Positions 51,250-61,177 of a stretch of DNA of 64,000 nt are shown here, one piece after another. The stretch lies in the NCBI GenBank assembly GCA_945787295.1, contig CALZHQ010000024.1:1-64000 (forward strand). The letters run 5' to 3'. Under the pieces are notes generated by a model. The model had not been told where the DNA came from, did no database searches, and was given only the letters and a program-made list of their open reading frames with translations. The translations under genes were made by a program, and so were the position numbers. Numbering within the stretch: the first letter of the stretch is position 1; every line of letters begins with the position of its first letter. Origin of the DNA: an uncultured Desulfuromonadales bacterium. GTDB taxonomy: Bacteria > Desulfobacterota > Desulfuromonadia > Desulfuromonadales > Geopsychrobacteraceae.

Positions 51250-53016
51250 TTACTGATTGCTGTCGGTCGCGGCAAAACCCTTGAGCCGTTTTGCCCGACT
51301 CGGATGACGCAGTTTGCGCAGGGCCTTGGCCTCAATCTGCCGAATCCGCTCCCGGGTCACATTGAAATCCTGACCAACCTCTTCCAGGGTGTGGTCCGAT
51401 TTTTCGCCGATCCCGAAACGCATCCGCAGCACCTTTTCTTCGCGCGGGGTCAAAGACGCCAACACCCGTGAAGTCTGATCGCTGAGGTTGCCCTTGATGA
51501 CCGCCTCAAGGGGCGAAACCACACCTTTGTCCTCAATGAAATCTCCCAATGAAGAATCTTCCTCTTCACCGATCGGTGTTTCCAGGCTGATCGGCTCTTT
51601 GGCAATTTTCAGCACCCGGCGGACCTTATCGAGGGGCAGGTCCATCCGCTCGGCAATCTCTTCCGGAGTCGGCTCGCGGCCGAACTCCTGGACTAACTGC
51701 CGGGTGGTGCGGATCAATTTATTGATCGTTTCGATCATGTGCACCGGAATCCGGATGGTCCGAGCCTGGTCGGCAATCGCCCGGGTGATCGCCTGGCGGA
51801 TCCACCAGGTCGCGTAGGTCGAAAACTTGTAGCCACGCCGATATTCAAACTTATCGACCGCCTTCATCAGGCCGATATTGCCTTCCTGAATCAGGTCGAG
51901 AAACTGCAGGCCACGGTTGGTGTATTTTTTGGCGATGGAAACCACCAGCCGCAGATTGGCTTCAACCAGCTCGGTCTTGGCTTTCTTGGCCCGCCATTCC
52001 CCCTTGTAGACTTCTTTCAAATATTCGAGCAGATCTTCAGGCTCAAAGCCGGACTCTTCTTTCACCCGCTTGAATTTGCGTTTGGCCGCCTTAAGACGTT
52101 TCTCCACCGACAGCAGCACATCGCCGGCGACCTCCAGTTCATCAGCAACCGCGTGGGCCTCATCGTCGTTCTTGCGCATCCGCCGCAGGTAGCTGCGGAT
52201 CTCTTTGTATGGCTTGCCGATCTGCTCCTCGCAGGCAGCAATCTCCAGCTGCCCCTTCTTGACCTGCTGCCCCATATCCTTGAGACGATCAACGATTTTG
52301 GCGACCTGGAAATCTTTCAAACGCACCTGACGGAGCAGTTCGATCAACTGATCACGCAGCTCCTCTTCCTTCTTTTCCAGGGTTTTCAGTTTTCTTGCTG
52401 CCGGAGGTGGCTCAGCAGCCAGGGCTTCCTGCACTTCGGTCAACTGTTCTTCCAGAGGGATAACCTGCTCGCACAAAGATATCAAGCGCTGGCGGTGCTT
52501 TTCCTCTGCCTCTCCGCCTTCTTCTTCATCGTAATCGCGGGTCACCTCGGAGACACCGATCTGACCCTTTACCAGCCTTTGCAACAAGGCGATCACTTCA
52601 CGGGCCGCAATCGGGGTCCGCATGACCACCTTGGTCACCAGCGCTTCGCCCTCTTCGATCCGTTTGGCAATCTCGACCTCGCCTTCGCGGGTCAGCAAAG
52701 CAACCTGACCCATTTCACGCAGGTACATACGCACCGGGTCGCTGGTCCTGCCGAGGGTCCCGGCTTCTAGTTCGACATCGCCCTCTTCCTTTTCATCGTC
52801 ATCATCGTCATCATTCGAGGAAGAACCGACTTTACTGTCAGAATCGACGACTTCGATATCCATTTCACCAAACATGCTCATAACATCCTCAAGCTGTTCC
52901 GAGGACACCATGTTAGCTGGCAGAATGTCATTCACCTCATCATAGGTCAGGAAGCCTTTTTCCTTCCCCATGTCGATCAGTTGCTGAACCTCTTCCGGGT
53001 TAGTCTTTTTCGCCAT
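51250..53016 (-). CDS. rpoD: Primary RNA polymerase sigma factor (sigma-70)
   Basis: Housekeeping sigma factor, 588 residues. Region 1.1 is at the N-terminus ([24 protein letters not shown]), followed by an acidic stretch ([14 protein letters not shown]), region 1.2 ([29 protein letters not shown]), a long non-conserved region, region 2 ([33 protein letters not shown]), region 3 ([27 protein letters not shown]) and region 4.2 ([21 protein letters not shown]). Region 2.4 and 4.2 residues match sigma-70, consistent with the TTGACA/TATAAT promoters seen elsewhere in the window. It lies 60 bp after dnaG, with GGAGGAGA before its ATG. Confidence 0.96.
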   Translation of the reverse strand: MAKKTNPEEVQQLIDMGKEKGFLTYDEVNDILPANMVSSEQLEDVMSMFGEMDIEVVDSDSKVGSSSNDDDDDDEKEEGDVELEAGTLGRTSDPVRMYLREMGQVALLTREGEVEIAKRIEEGEALVTKVVMRTPIAAREVIALLQRLVKGQIGVSEVTRDYDEEEGGEAEEKHRQRLISLCEQVIPLEEQLTEVQEALAAEPPPAARKLKTLEKKEEELRDQLIELLRQVRLKDFQVAKIVDRLKDMGQQVKKGQLEIAACEEQIGKPYKEIRSYLRRMRKNDDEAHAVADELEVAGDVLLSVEKRLKAAKRKFKRVKEESGFEPEDLLEYLKEVYKGEWRAKKAKTELVEANLRLVVSIAKKYTNRGLQFLDLIQEGNIGLMKAVDKFEYRRGYKFSTYATWWIRQAITRAIADQARTIRIPVHMIETINKLIRTTRQLVQEFGREPTPEEIAERMDLPLDKVRRVLKIAKEPISLETPIGEEEDSSLGDFIEDKGVVSPLEAVIKGNLSDQTSRVLASLTPREEKVLRMRFGIGEKSDHTLEEVGQDFNVTRERIRQIEAKALRKLRHPSRAKRLKGFAATDSNQ

Positions 53017-53077
53017 TTTCGCGTCTTCTCCTCCGCGTCTGATTATGTCAGACCTGTATTTCCTATAAGTGTAACCG

Positions 53078-54910
53078 CTACTTCAATTTTTTAAACTGAT
53101 CCATCAAATCTTCTGGTGCCGATTGGCCAGCCTGTTCCGCCTGACGGATCTGATTCAATGCGTTTTCACGCTGCTTCTTTTTCAGTTCACGCGCCAAAGA
53201 GTCCCGACACCCCCGCAATAACGCCTCAGCGTCCCCAGCAAACTGAGCAGGATCTTTATGCGCCAAAGGCCCGACCAAAGGAATCAACTCAGGGTCAAGC
53301 TTGGAAACAATTGATTCTGGCGATTTTTCATCTTCCACCATCTGCTGCAGCAACTGTTTCGCCACCCCCTGTGCTTCCGAACTGCTAAAAAAAGTCTCGA
53401 CCCCGGCAGCAGAAATTCTGCTGCGCGCATCGACATTGTGCAGCAACAGACAAAAAGCCAGTTCTTCGGCCCGCCCCCACAACCGTTCCGGTGCCGCCAG
53501 GCTTGGCGAAGCCTCCGAAGTTATCGGTTCAGCCTGCGGCGGCTCACCGTAAGCGGGCGGCTCTGGTGGCACGGGGCGATACTCATCCCGGACCGGGACC
53601 GGCTTAGGCTTGCGCAGTGTTTCTTCCAGTTTCCGCTTCAGCAACTCCAGATCGATTCCACTGCGGCCGGCCAGCTCTTTCAGGTAAAGGTCCTGCTCCA
53701 TGCCGCTGGAGAGTTCGGCAATCCGCTCTATAACAGTCTCTGCTGCCCGAACCTTTTGCTCCACCCCAATTCCGGCCGTTTGCAGCGCATCCTCCATAAA
53801 CAGATCCATCACCGGACGGGCCTGTTCCAAGCGTAGCTGAAAAGCCTCCGGTCCCTGCCTCTGCACGAAGGAATCGGGATCATCCCCCTTCGGCAGTTCA
53901 ACGACCAGTGCCGGCACTCCTTCTTCCTGCAGGGCCGCCATCGCTTTGAAAGTCGCCTGCTTGCCCGCTTCATCCTGATCGAACAGCAGGATCGCCCGCT
54001 GGACGTAGCGTTTCAGCAACCGGGCATGGTCAGCAGTCAGCGCCGTCCCGCAGGTTGCCACCACCTGAGGAAACCCGGCGCGATAGAGAGCCAGCTGATC
54101 GAAATAGCCTTCGACCAGAATCACCTCACCACTCTGACGCATCGCCTGCCGAGCCTGATAAAGGCCGAACAGTACCCGCCCTTTATGATAGATCGGTGAT
54201 TCGGGCGAGTTGATGTATTTCGGCTTGCTGTCATCCAACACCCGGCCGCCGAAAGCGACCGGCCGCCCCGACAGATCGTAAATCGGGAACATCAGCCGCC
54301 CGCGAAACAGATCATAATCGCCCCGATCCTGCTTACCCGGGCGAACCAGCCCCAGCGTTCGGGCATCATCTACATTGACGCCCTGCTGCTGCAGGTGCTT
54401 GTTCAAGTCTTCCCAGGCATCGGCCGCGTAACCGATCTGATACTCGCCGGCAGCCTTCCGACCATAACCACGCCGCTTCAAATACTGACGGCACACCTCC
54501 CCGGCCGGCTGTTCCATCAGCAGTTGGTGAAAATATTCCGCCGCCAGCTCATTGACCCGGTAGAGCCGCTCACGCTGTTGTTGGCGCTGCTCTTCTTCCG
54601 GCGAAAGCTGGCGTTCTTCCAGCTCGATCCCGGCCCGCTCGGCCAGACGCCGAACCGCATCGGGAAAAGCCAAGCCTTCAATCTGCATCAGAAACGAGAA
54701 GACATCACCGCCGACGCCACAGCCGAAACAGTGGTAGAACTGGCGGCCGGCATGCACGCTGAACGATGGTGACTTTTCCGAGTGAAACGGACAGAGGCCC
54801 ATATGATTGGCCCCGGTGCGTTTCAAGTCGACGTACTGTGAGACCAGCTCGATAATATCGCTGCGCTCACGCACCTCGTTTATTTTGCTCTCAACGATCT
54901 GCCCGGTCAT
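53078..54910 (-). CDS. dnaG: DNA primase
   Basis: Makes RNA primers at the replication fork, 610 residues. The N-terminal CHC2 zinc domain is [12 protein letters not shown]...[16 protein letters not shown]. The catalytic TOPRIM core includes [30 protein letters not shown] and [14 protein letters not shown] proline-rich linker (about 430-470) leads to the C-terminal DnaB-binding helical domain. The ATG overlaps the mutS2 stop by one base (TGATG), so I prefer it to the GTG one codon earlier. Part of a mutS2-dnaG-rpoD group. Confidence 0.95.
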   Translation of the reverse strand: MTGQIVESKINEVRERSDIIELVSQYVDLKRTGANHMGLCPFHSEKSPSFSVHAGRQFYHCFGCGVGGDVFSFLMQIEGLAFPDAVRRLAERAGIELEERQLSPEEEQRQQQRERLYRVNELAAEYFHQLLMEQPAGEVCRQYLKRRGYGRKAAGEYQIGYAADAWEDLNKHLQQQGVNVDDARTLGLVRPGKQDRGDYDLFRGRLMFPIYDLSGRPVAFGGRVLDDSKPKYINSPESPIYHKGRVLFGLYQARQAMRQSGEVILVEGYFDQLALYRAGFPQVVATCGTALTADHARLLKRYVQRAILLFDQDEAGKQATFKAMAALQEEGVPALVVELPKGDDPDSFVQRQGPEAFQLRLEQARPVMDLFMEDALQTAGIGVEQKVRAAETVIERIAELSSGMEQDLYLKELAGRSGIDLELLKRKLEETLRKPKPVPVRDEYRPVPPEPPAYGEPPQAEPITSEASPSLAAPERLWGRAEELAFCLLLHNVDARSRISAAGVETFFSSSEAQGVAKQLLQQMVEDEKSPESIVSKLDPELIPLVGPLAHKDPAQFAGDAEALLRGCRDSLARELKKKQRENALNQIRQAEQAGQSAPEDLMDQFKKLK

Positions 54911-57282
54911 CACTCACCCAGTTCGGCGATAGTTATGTTGTCGCCCCCCTGCTCAGCCGGCGCCGCATAAAACGCGGTGACACCCTGCTGTTTGGCAAGA
55001 AATTCGCGGACAGCCCGGCGTAAAATCCCTTCTCCGGCACCGTGGACGATCTCTACCTGCCGCAGGTTGCTCAGCAGCGCATCGTCAATAAAGCGCTCCA
55101 GTTCCGACAAAGCCTCATCGACGCGCTGGCCAACCAGTTTCAACTGGCTGCTGACCTGGCGATCGATAACCTTGCGCGTGACCTGTCCACCGGTTTTCTT
55201 ATCCGCGGCAAAGCGCCGCGGCTGGAACTGCTCCAACGCCGCCAAGGGCTGACGCATCCGTTTCCCACCGACGCTTAGTTCAACACCCTCAGTTAACAGG
55301 CGCTCGACCTGGGCCTCAACACCCAGCATCGAAATCCGGACCAACTCTCCGACTTTCAGCTGCTGCGGGGCCAGCCCCTGCCGTTTCGGTTTCGGTTTCG
55401 GCTTGAACGGCTTGAGCTGTTCACGCGCCTCGGCCAAATGCTCACGGTCCGCCACCGCTTCCTGTGGGGTCACCGCCGCCTGCTTCCGCTTGCGCAGCTG
55501 TTTCAGGCGCGCTTCGGTGGCCGAAATCAATTCATCAGCCTGCTTGGTCGCCCGGGCCAGAATCTCTTTCTTCTTTTCCTTTAACTGCTGCAGCTGCTGC
55601 TTACGCAACTGCTGGGCGCCTTGCGCGGCGCTGCGGGCCTGTCTGGCCTGCGACAGCTGTTTTTCCAGTTCCTGCTGCTGGGCATTGAGCTGTGCCAGCA
55701 GCGCGGTACTGTCATTCTCTCCCTGGCCAAGATACTGTCGCGCCCGGTCGAGCACCGTGCTCGGCAAACCGAGCCGTTGCGCCGTCGCCATGGCACTGCT
55801 GGCCCCAGGGATACCGTACGTCAGCCGATATTTGGGCGCCAAGGTTTCCGGGTCAAATTCAACCGCGGCGTTCTCCACCCCGTCCTGCGCATGGGCAAAG
55901 TGCTTCAGCTGTCCCAAATGGGTGGTCAGCATCGTTTTGGCACCCTGCCGACAGAGCTCACCCAGGACCGCCTGGGCCAAGGCCGCGCCTTCCGCCGGGT
56001 CAGTCCCGGTGCCGGCCTCATCGAGCAGGACCAATGTTTCCTCGTCCGCAGCAGCAAGAATCTCACGCACATGCAGCAGATGCCCGGAAAAGGTCGACAG
56101 ACTCTGCGCAATACTCTGCTCGTCACCGATATCGACATGCAGCTGCCGATACAGATGCAGCCGGCTGTCGGGATGACAGGGGATGTGCAACCCCGAGCGG
56201 ACCATCAACAGCAGCAGGCCGAGCGTTTTCAAGGCGACCGACTTGCCGCCGGTGTTCGGACCGCTGACCACCAGCGCCTGACAATCTTTCGGCAGCAGAA
56301 TATCGATCGCGACAGCTTGCGCCGGCTCGAGTCGACCTGCTTTTTCCATCAACAGCGGATGGCGGGCCTGCTTCAATTCGACAACCGATTCGGCGACCAA
56401 TTCAGGACGTTGGCCCTGATATTGTCGCGACAAGCGTGCCGCAGCCAGGCGCAGATCGAGCCGCGATAGCAGCTGTTGATTGCGCCGCAAAACGGAACTG
56501 TCGCGCCGCACCAGCTCAGCCAGTTGCAACAGGATGCGCCGCTCTTCGCGTTGTTCCTCACGCAGCAGCTGCTGTAAACCGTTGTTGCCTTCGAGCACTT
56601 TGGTCGGCTCGATGTACAGGGTCTGACCGCTGGACGATTCGTCCTGGACAAAGCCCTTGAGCTGGCCACGGTGATCAGCCTTAAGTGGGACCACGTAACG
56701 ACCGTTGCGCACCGTCACCAGCTTATCCTGAAAGCAGTCGGCATACTGATCGCTGGACAGCAGCTGCTCCAGCTGCTGCTTGACTCGGCTGCGGGTCTGG
56801 CGAATCCGGTAACGCAGGTCGCCCAGCTCAAACGAGGCGCTGTCGAGCAGCTCGCCACGCGGACCGATCGACTCGACCAGTCGCTGCCGCAGTTCAGCCA
56901 GGGGTTCGATCTGAATTGCGACAGTTGCCAACAGCAGCTGCGTGTCCAGACTAGCGGCCCAACGACGGCACTCTTTGGCCACCTGCAACGTCTGACCGAT
57001 TTTGAGCAGGTCCTCGGCGGCGATCAGACTCCCTTCCGCCTGCCCCTGTTCAAGAAGCTGCTGCAGATCGAAACAGCCCCCGAGGGCCGGAGTTTGTCCA
57101 TCGATCAACAACCGGACCGCTTCATCAACCTCCGATAACGCCTCTTCAACCTCAGCCGCTTTGCTCAACGGATTGAGCTGCTCGGCCAACTGGCGTCCCG
57201 GCTCCGACTGGGTCTGCCCAGCCAGCAGCGAACGCAGGCGGGGATATTCAAGCCTCTCAAGTGCCGCTTCGCTACAGATCAT
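54910..57282 (-). CDS. mutS2: MutS2 family ATPase
   Basis: A 790-residue MutS homologue lacking the mismatch-recognition domain; MutS2 proteins act on recombination intermediates or collided ribosomes. The N-terminal clamp/lever region is long and Gln/Leu rich. ATPase motifs are ALVVSGPNTGGKSVALKTLGL (Walker A), LVLLDEAGTGTDPAEGAALAQAVL (Walker B) and TTHLGQLKHFA. A coiled coil follows (about 520-600), a KOW-like strand region, and the C-terminal Smr domain with VEIVHGAGEGILRRAVREFL. The Smr LDLR motif reads LKLVG, losing the Asp linked to nuclease activity in some members. It lies 6 bp after cvpA. Confidence 0.93.
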   Translation of the reverse strand: MICSEAALERLEYPRLRSLLAGQTQSEPGRQLAEQLNPLSKAAEVEEALSEVDEAVRLLIDGQTPALGGCFDLQQLLEQGQAEGSLIAAEDLLKIGQTLQVAKECRRWAASLDTQLLLATVAIQIEPLAELRQRLVESIGPRGELLDSASFELGDLRYRIRQTRSRVKQQLEQLLSSDQYADCFQDKLVTVRNGRYVVPLKADHRGQLKGFVQDESSSGQTLYIEPTKVLEGNNGLQQLLREEQREERRILLQLAELVRRDSSVLRRNQQLLSRLDLRLAAARLSRQYQGQRPELVAESVVELKQARHPLLMEKAGRLEPAQAVAIDILLPKDCQALVVSGPNTGGKSVALKTLGLLLLMVRSGLHIPCHPDSRLHLYRQLHVDIGDEQSIAQSLSTFSGHLLHVREILAAADEETLVLLDEAGTGTDPAEGAALAQAVLGELCRQGAKTMLTTHLGQLKHFAHAQDGVENAAVEFDPETLAPKYRLTYGIPGASSAMATAQRLGLPSTVLDRARQYLGQGENDSTALLAQLNAQQQELEKQLSQARQARSAAQGAQQLRKQQLQQLKEKKKEILARATKQADELISATEARLKQLRKRKQAAVTPQEAVADREHLAEAREQLKPFKPKPKPKRQGLAPQQLKVGELVRISMLGVEAQVERLLTEGVELSVGGKRMRQPLAALEQFQPRRFAADKKTGGQVTRKVIDRQVSSQLKLVGQRVDEALSELERFIDDALLSNLRQVEIVHGAGEGILRRAVREFLAKQQGVTAFYAAPAEQGGDNITIAELGE

Positions 57283-57288
57283 CGCCTT

Positions 57289-57774
57289 TCAGCGTCCAAT
57301 CAGGTCTCGGCTACCGGTGAATATCGACTCTCCCAGTGTCACAAAAGGTGGTGCCAGTTGCGACTCCCGCATTATGTTCCTGGCCGAGCGGGGAACCACA
57401 GAAGAGTTGAGCGCCATAACTATCATCGACAGCAGCACCACTCCCTGAATCAACCCGAACAGAGCCCCGGCCAGGCGGTTGAAACCGCCAAGAAACACGA
57501 GCCGGACAAACCGGTGCAGAACAAAACCGAGCACCCCGAAAATGATGACTACCAGCAGAAAGATGGCCAGAAACGAGCCCCAGACACACAGCTGAGCTGG
57601 CAAATTAAAAGAATCCTGCAGGGCCTGAGCCAGCGGCAGGTGAAAGGTAAATGCAAACACCCCGCCGAGTACCAGGCCGAGCAGCGAGCAGATCTCTTTC
57701 AACAAACCCCTGAGCACCCCTTTGAGCAGAAAAGCGCCAAGAATTCCCAGAATACCGATATCGATAAAACTCAA
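57289..57774 (-). CDS. cvpA: CvpA family membrane protein
   Basis: A 161-residue protein with four hydrophobic segments (IGILGILGAFLLKGVLRGL, GLVLGGVFAFTFHLPLAQAL, FLAIFLLVVIIFGVLGFVLH and GLIQGVVLLSMIVMALN), matching the CvpA/colicin V production family. IGILGILGAFLLKGVLRGLLKEI is the family's N-terminal signature. It starts with TTG at 57774. CvpA affects envelope integrity and septation in enterobacteria. It is 18 bp after yqeY and 6 bp before mutS2, an order also common elsewhere (cvpA-mutS2). Confidence 0.87.
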   Translation of the reverse strand: MSFIDIGILGILGAFLLKGVLRGLLKEICSLLGLVLGGVFAFTFHLPLAQALQDSFNLPAQLCVWGSFLAIFLLVVIIFGVLGFVLHRFVRLVFLGGFNRLAGALFGLIQGVVLLSMIVMALNSSVVPRSARNIMRESQLAPPFVTLGESIFTGSRDLIGR

Positions 57775-57792
57775 CAGCTGGCTCCGTGGTGA

Positions 57793-58236
57793 CTAACCGA
57801 GTTGTTCACGCACCAACTGGTTGACCAACTTACCGTCTGCCGCGCCCTTAGTCCGCGCCATCACCTGCGGCATCACCTTGCCCATATCCTTCGCCGATGT
57901 CGCGCCGACCTCGGCGATCACCGCGGTCACGATTTCACGCAGTTCCGCCTCACCCAACTGTGCCGGAAGATAGTCCTGGAGAACAACCAGTTCCGCCTCT
58001 TCCTTTTCAGCCAACTCGAGACGATCGTTGTCACGATACATCTGGGCGGCTTCCCGGCGCTGCTTGACCAAAGTGCCGATAACACTTATCACGGCATCAT
58101 CATCTAGCTCTTGCTTCAGATCGATCTCTTTATTTTTAATGGCGCTGCGCAACTGACGGATGGTGCTTAAACGCTCCGTCTGTTTGGCTTTCATCGCCTC
58201 TTTCATATCGCTGGTAAGTTGATCTTTGAGACTCAT
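57793..58236 (-). CDS. GatB/YqeY domain protein
   Basis: A 147-residue protein of the YqeY family: SLKDQLTSDMKEAMKAKQTERLSTIRQLRSAIKNKEID at the N-terminus and YLPAQLGEAELREIVTAVIAEVGATSAKDMGKVMPQVMAR at the C-terminus, which resembles the tRNA-binding tail of GatB and so may act on amidotransferase or tRNA. AGGAGAAGG precedes the ATG at 58236; a longer reading from 58296 has no support. In many bacteria rpsU lies directly upstream of yqeY; here the upstream 190 bp contain no ribosomal protein gene. Confidence 0.9.
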   Translation of the reverse strand: MSLKDQLTSDMKEAMKAKQTERLSTIRQLRSAIKNKEIDLKQELDDDAVISVIGTLVKQRREAAQMYRDNDRLELAEKEEAELVVLQDYLPAQLGEAELREIVTAVIAEVGATSAKDMGKVMPQVMARTKGAADGKLVNQLVREQLG

Positions 58237-58427
58237 GACCTTCTCCTGACAACAGAGAACACACAAAGAGGGTGCGCAGAGAATTCTGGCACCCAAATTT
58301 AAACGAATTTGGCAGTATATTTATTTACCCCAGGCGATGCAAGCACTTTCCCGCAACAGACTTCTTTTTAGCACAAAGCGAACTGGTTATCGATTGACAG
58401 CACAGTGAAGCGCGATACGCTTTAAGT

Positions 58428-59765
58428 ATGCGCCAGTTGTCGATCTGCATAGTTGTCGGCCTGCTGTTTTGCATCCCGTGCGCGCCCTTGCCAGGCCGGG
58501 CGGGCAATGCCGAAATACGTCTTCTCAATATCGCAGCAACCATCAATCCCATCACGGCATCCTTTATTGCCGAGCAGGTGCAGCTCGCCAATCAGCTGAA
58601 CGATCGCGCCATCCTGATTCAGCTCGACACCCCCGGCGGCCTCGACAGCGCCATGCGGGAGATCATTCAGGCTGAGTTGAACTCACAGATTCCCGTAATC
58701 GTCTTCGTTGCCCCCCGGGGAGCACGGGCGGCGTCTGCCGGCGCGCTGATCACTCTGGCGGCCGACTTTGCCGCAATGGCCCCGGGGACCAACATCGGTG
58801 CCGCGCATCCGGTCGCCATCGGACCGGGCGCTAACAATCAGGCCGACAATCCTATGATAGAGAAAGCGCTTAACGATGCCGCCGCCTATGCCAGAAGCCT
58901 GGCTCAGCAACGAGGTCGCAACCAGGAATGGGCTGAAGAGGCGGTGCGGGAAAGCGCTTCTATCTCGGCAGAAGAAGCGGTCGACTTGGCGGTCGTCGAC
59001 CTGATTGCCGAAGACACGACTGACTTACTGCAGCAACTGGATGGCTATAAATATATCCGAAACGGCCAGCCGTTCGTTTTCAACAGTACCGAAGCAGAAC
59101 TTATCGCCGTCGAAATGAACTGGCGGCAGCAGATACTCAACGCCATCGGCAATCCGAACATTGCCTACCTGCTGATGATGCTCGGTATTCTCGGGATCTT
59201 CTTCGAGATCTCGCAACCGGGAGTGATCCTGCCCGGGGTGATCGGTGCCATTGCCATTCTGCTGGCCTTTTTTGCCCTCTCGACCCTGCCGGTCAATTAC
59301 GTCGGCGTGCTGCTGATTCTCCTTTCATTTGTGCTGTTTGTGCTGGAGGTTAAGGTCACCTCCTACGGTATGCTCTCTATCGGCGGCATCATCGCGATGA
59401 CGTTTGGCTCACTGATGCTGATCGACAGCAGCGAACCCTACCTGCAGATATCTCTGGCCGTAATTGTCGCGACCGTCACAGTGAGTGCCGGATTTTTCCT
59501 GTTTGCCGTATCCATGGTGGTCCGCACCCAGAGCCGCCCGGCCGTTTCCGGCCAAGAGGGGATGATCGGCGAAAGCGGCACAGTGGTCAAAGCGATCGAC
59601 GGACGGGGCAGCGTCTTCGTGCATGGCGAATACTGGCAGGCACGTTCAGATGAACCGATTGCAGTAGGCGCAGAGATTGAAATTGTTCGGGTACTAAAGG
59701 GACTGGAGCTGGAAGTTAAAAGTAAAACCCACCACCCGCAGGCAATAGAGGACACGGAGGACTAA
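58428..59765 (+). CDS. nfeD: NfeD family membrane serine protease
   Basis: A 445-residue long-form NfeD protein. A signal peptide (residues 1-27) precedes a ClpP-class protease domain: LIQLDTPGGLDSAMREII, RAASAGALITLAAD with the nucleophile Ser (residue 103), and a candidate base Lys in NPMIEKALNDA. Four to five hydrophobic segments follow (about 235-370, including LLMMLGILGIFFEISQPGVILPGVIGAI). The C-terminal OB-fold NfeD domain ends in the tail (GMIGESGTVVKAIDGRGSVFVHGEYWQA). The partner slipin starts 3 bp downstream, and the archaeal protease of this kind cleaves the slipin C-terminus. Confidence 0.93.
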   Translation: MRQLSICIVVGLLFCIPCAPLPGRAGNAEIRLLNIAATINPITASFIAEQVQLANQLNDRAILIQLDTPGGLDSAMREIIQAELNSQIPVIVFVAPRGARAASAGALITLAADFAAMAPGTNIGAAHPVAIGPGANNQADNPMIEKALNDAAAYARSLAQQRGRNQEWAEEAVRESASISAEEAVDLAVVDLIAEDTTDLLQQLDGYKYIRNGQPFVFNSTEAELIAVEMNWRQQILNAIGNPNIAYLLMMLGILGIFFEISQPGVILPGVIGAIAILLAFFALSTLPVNYVGVLLILLSFVLFVLEVKVTSYGMLSIGGIIAMTFGSLMLIDSSEPYLQISLAVIVATVTVSAGFFLFAVSMVVRTQSRPAVSGQEGMIGESGTVVKAIDGRGSVFVHGEYWQARSDEPIAVGAEIEIVRVLKGLELEVKSKTHHPQAIEDTED

Positions 59766-59768
59766 CCT

Positions 59769-60533
59769 ATGTTCGGACTCGGCATCAATATTTTCTGGCT
59801 GATCGCCCTCGCCTTTATCATTATCATCATTGCTTCGGCGGTCCGTATCCTGCTCGAATACGAACGGGGCGTGGTGTTTCGGCTGGGACGCTTCTCCAGT
59901 GTCAAAGGTCCGGGCCTGAAATTCATCATCCCGATCGTCGACCAGATGAAAAAGATCAGCATGCGCACCGTGGCGATGGACGTGCCGCCGCAGGACATCA
60001 TCACCCGCGACAATGTTTCGATGAAGGTAAACGCGGTGCTCTATTTCCGGGTCGTGCACCCGGACAAGGCGCTGATCGAGGTGGAGAACTACCTGTATGC
60101 GACCAGCCAGCTGGCGCAAACCTCACTGCGCAGTGTGTTAGGCCAGGTCGAGCTGGACGAGCTGCTTTCGCATCGGGACAAGATCAATCAGAACCTGCAG
60201 GAGATTCTCGATCGCCAGACCGATCCCTGGGGAGTCAAGATCTCCAACGTTGAAATCAAGCATGTCGACCTGCCGGTCGAGATGCAACGCGCCATGGCCC
60301 GTCAGGCCGAAGCGGAACGGGAGCGACGGGCGAAAGTCATCCATGCCGAAGGGGAACTGCAGGCATCCGAAGCCCTAGCCGGTGCAGCGCAGAAAATCTC
60401 GACACAACAGGGAGCACTACAACTGCGCTTCCTACAGACCCTGACCGAAATAGCGACCGAAAAAAACTCAACGATCCTATTCCCGGTGCCGATAGATTTA
60501 CTCAAGCCATTCATGGATGCGAAAAAGGATTGA
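59769..60533 (+). CDS. Slipin / SPFH (stomatin-like) membrane protein
   Basis: A 254-residue band-7 protein. An N-terminal hydrophobic anchor ([22 protein letters not shown], residues 6-27) is followed by the SPFH domain: [37 protein letters not shown]-like [24 protein letters not shown], and the coiled-coil region [22 protein letters not shown]-terminal residues [10 protein letters not shown] are typical of stomatins. Slipins form oligomeric scaffolds in the inner membrane. CGGAGG lies before the ATG. It is translated together with nfeD, the conserved partner. Confidence 0.93.
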   Translation: MFGLGINIFWLIALAFIIIIIASAVRILLEYERGVVFRLGRFSSVKGPGLKFIIPIVDQMKKISMRTVAMDVPPQDIITRDNVSMKVNAVLYFRVVHPDKALIEVENYLYATSQLAQTSLRSVLGQVELDELLSHRDKINQNLQEILDRQTDPWGVKISNVEIKHVDLPVEMQRAMARQAEAERERRAKVIHAEGELQASEALAGAAQKISTQQGALQLRFLQTLTEIATEKNSTILFPVPIDLLKPFMDAKKD

Positions 60534-60579
60534 GTCAATATCTACAGCCCCCCAGTGTCCTGTTTGGTTAGTCCGTTGT

Positions 60580-60700
60580 GACAATATCGAGCAATTTTTG
60601 TTGCTTCCAAGGCGCGAAAATGCAGGCCTAGCCAAAGCTAAGCCGAATTTGAGCAACGCGGGCAGCGGCAAAAAGGGCCGAAATTGGTCAATGGAATTAA
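60580..60700. repeat. Candidate palindromic repeat or structured RNA element
   Basis: A nested dyad. The inner hairpin is GGCCTAGC, loop CAAA, GCTAAGCC, with one mismatch; around it lie related blocks (GAGCAATTTTTGTTGC on the left, GCGGCAAAAAGGGCCGAAATTG on the right) that can pair imperfectly. The mixture of GC blocks and arms, with no credible protein in any frame, resembles the dispersed palindromic elements found in many proteobacterial intergenic regions. Only one copy is in this window, so its repeat status is inference. Confidence 0.45.
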
Positions 60701-60802
60701 CCACACAGTCCTTCAGCACTCTGCTGAAGGACAAATAAGAGCAGGTCGATTCTACTACAATTTAAAGTGTTACCAACCTAGCATTTTTCCACCTATTTAC
60801 CG

Positions 60803-60830
60803 TTGACAAGCCGTTGAATTTCATTAATTC
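60803..60830 (+). promoter_or_regulatory. Candidate promoter of the 53-residue peptide gene
   Basis: A perfect TTGACA at 60803-60808 with TAATTC at 60825-60830 (16-bp spacing). The -10 is weak, as expected for a regulated promoter. It leaves a leader of about 90 bases. Confidence 0.4.
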
Positions 60831-60928
60831 TTAAAATACGCGCATGGGTGCAGTTAACACCTATGTGGTTCGAACAATTAACTTTAACTGGCTGCTCAAC
60901 ATCTTAATCTTTTTCTGGAGGTACCAAA

Positions 60929-61090
60929 ATGTCTGTTGCTGCATCAATTGACGAAAACAAGCGAACACTTTCAAAATGGGTTCTTACCGCCGGCATTGTG
61001 ATGCTGACCCCGATCGCGGCATGGCTGTTCTGTATGGCGGTCGGTGGCTGCACGGCACTGATCGGCTGCGCCTACAGCTATCTGCAATAG
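60929..61090 (+). CDS. 53-residue membrane peptide, unknown family
   Basis: A short but convincing gene. CTGGAGG lies 7-8 bp before the ATG and the codon use matches neighbours. The first 16 residues are polar (MSVAASIDENKRTLSK), followed by one or two hydrophobic segments (WVLTAGIVMLTPIAAWLFCMAVGG) and a cysteine-containing tail (CTALIGCAYSYLQ). It has three cysteines and no lipobox at a signal-cleavage position. I do not recognise a family. It stands 87 bp before the PadR-type regulator and may be its target or co-regulated partner. Confidence 0.6.
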   Translation: MSVAASIDENKRTLSKWVLTAGIVMLTPIAAWLFCMAVGGCTALIGCAYSYLQ

Positions 61091-61177
61091 CGCAAACATT
61101 CAATCCATTTGGTCAAATACTGGTGATATGTTAGTTTTGCTCTCAATCAGTCACAACCTGCCTGAGGAGCTAAAGAC

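Larger units (their letters stand above)
60534..60928. other. Intergenic region with a palindromic element
   Basis: Between the slipin and the 53-residue peptide gene. The left part (60580-60700) holds a structured, repeat-like element described separately. The right part (60760-60928) is AT rich, with TTGACA at 60803-60808 and a weak TAATTC 16 bp later, plus short dyads near 60850-60880 (GGTG...CACC and GTTCGAAC) that could bind a regulator of the downstream peptide and PadR genes. An open frame of 73 codons crosses the element but has no start signal and no protein character. Confidence 0.45.

Noticed and set aside
51739..52770. Open frame of 343 codons opposite rpoD
   Set aside because: Antisense shadow of rpoD caused by codon bias; the sigma factor explains the interval fully.
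60517..60738. 73-codon frame after the slipin gene
   Set aside because: It crosses the palindromic element, overlaps the slipin 3' end, lacks a ribosome site, and its composition follows the repeat rather than a protein.
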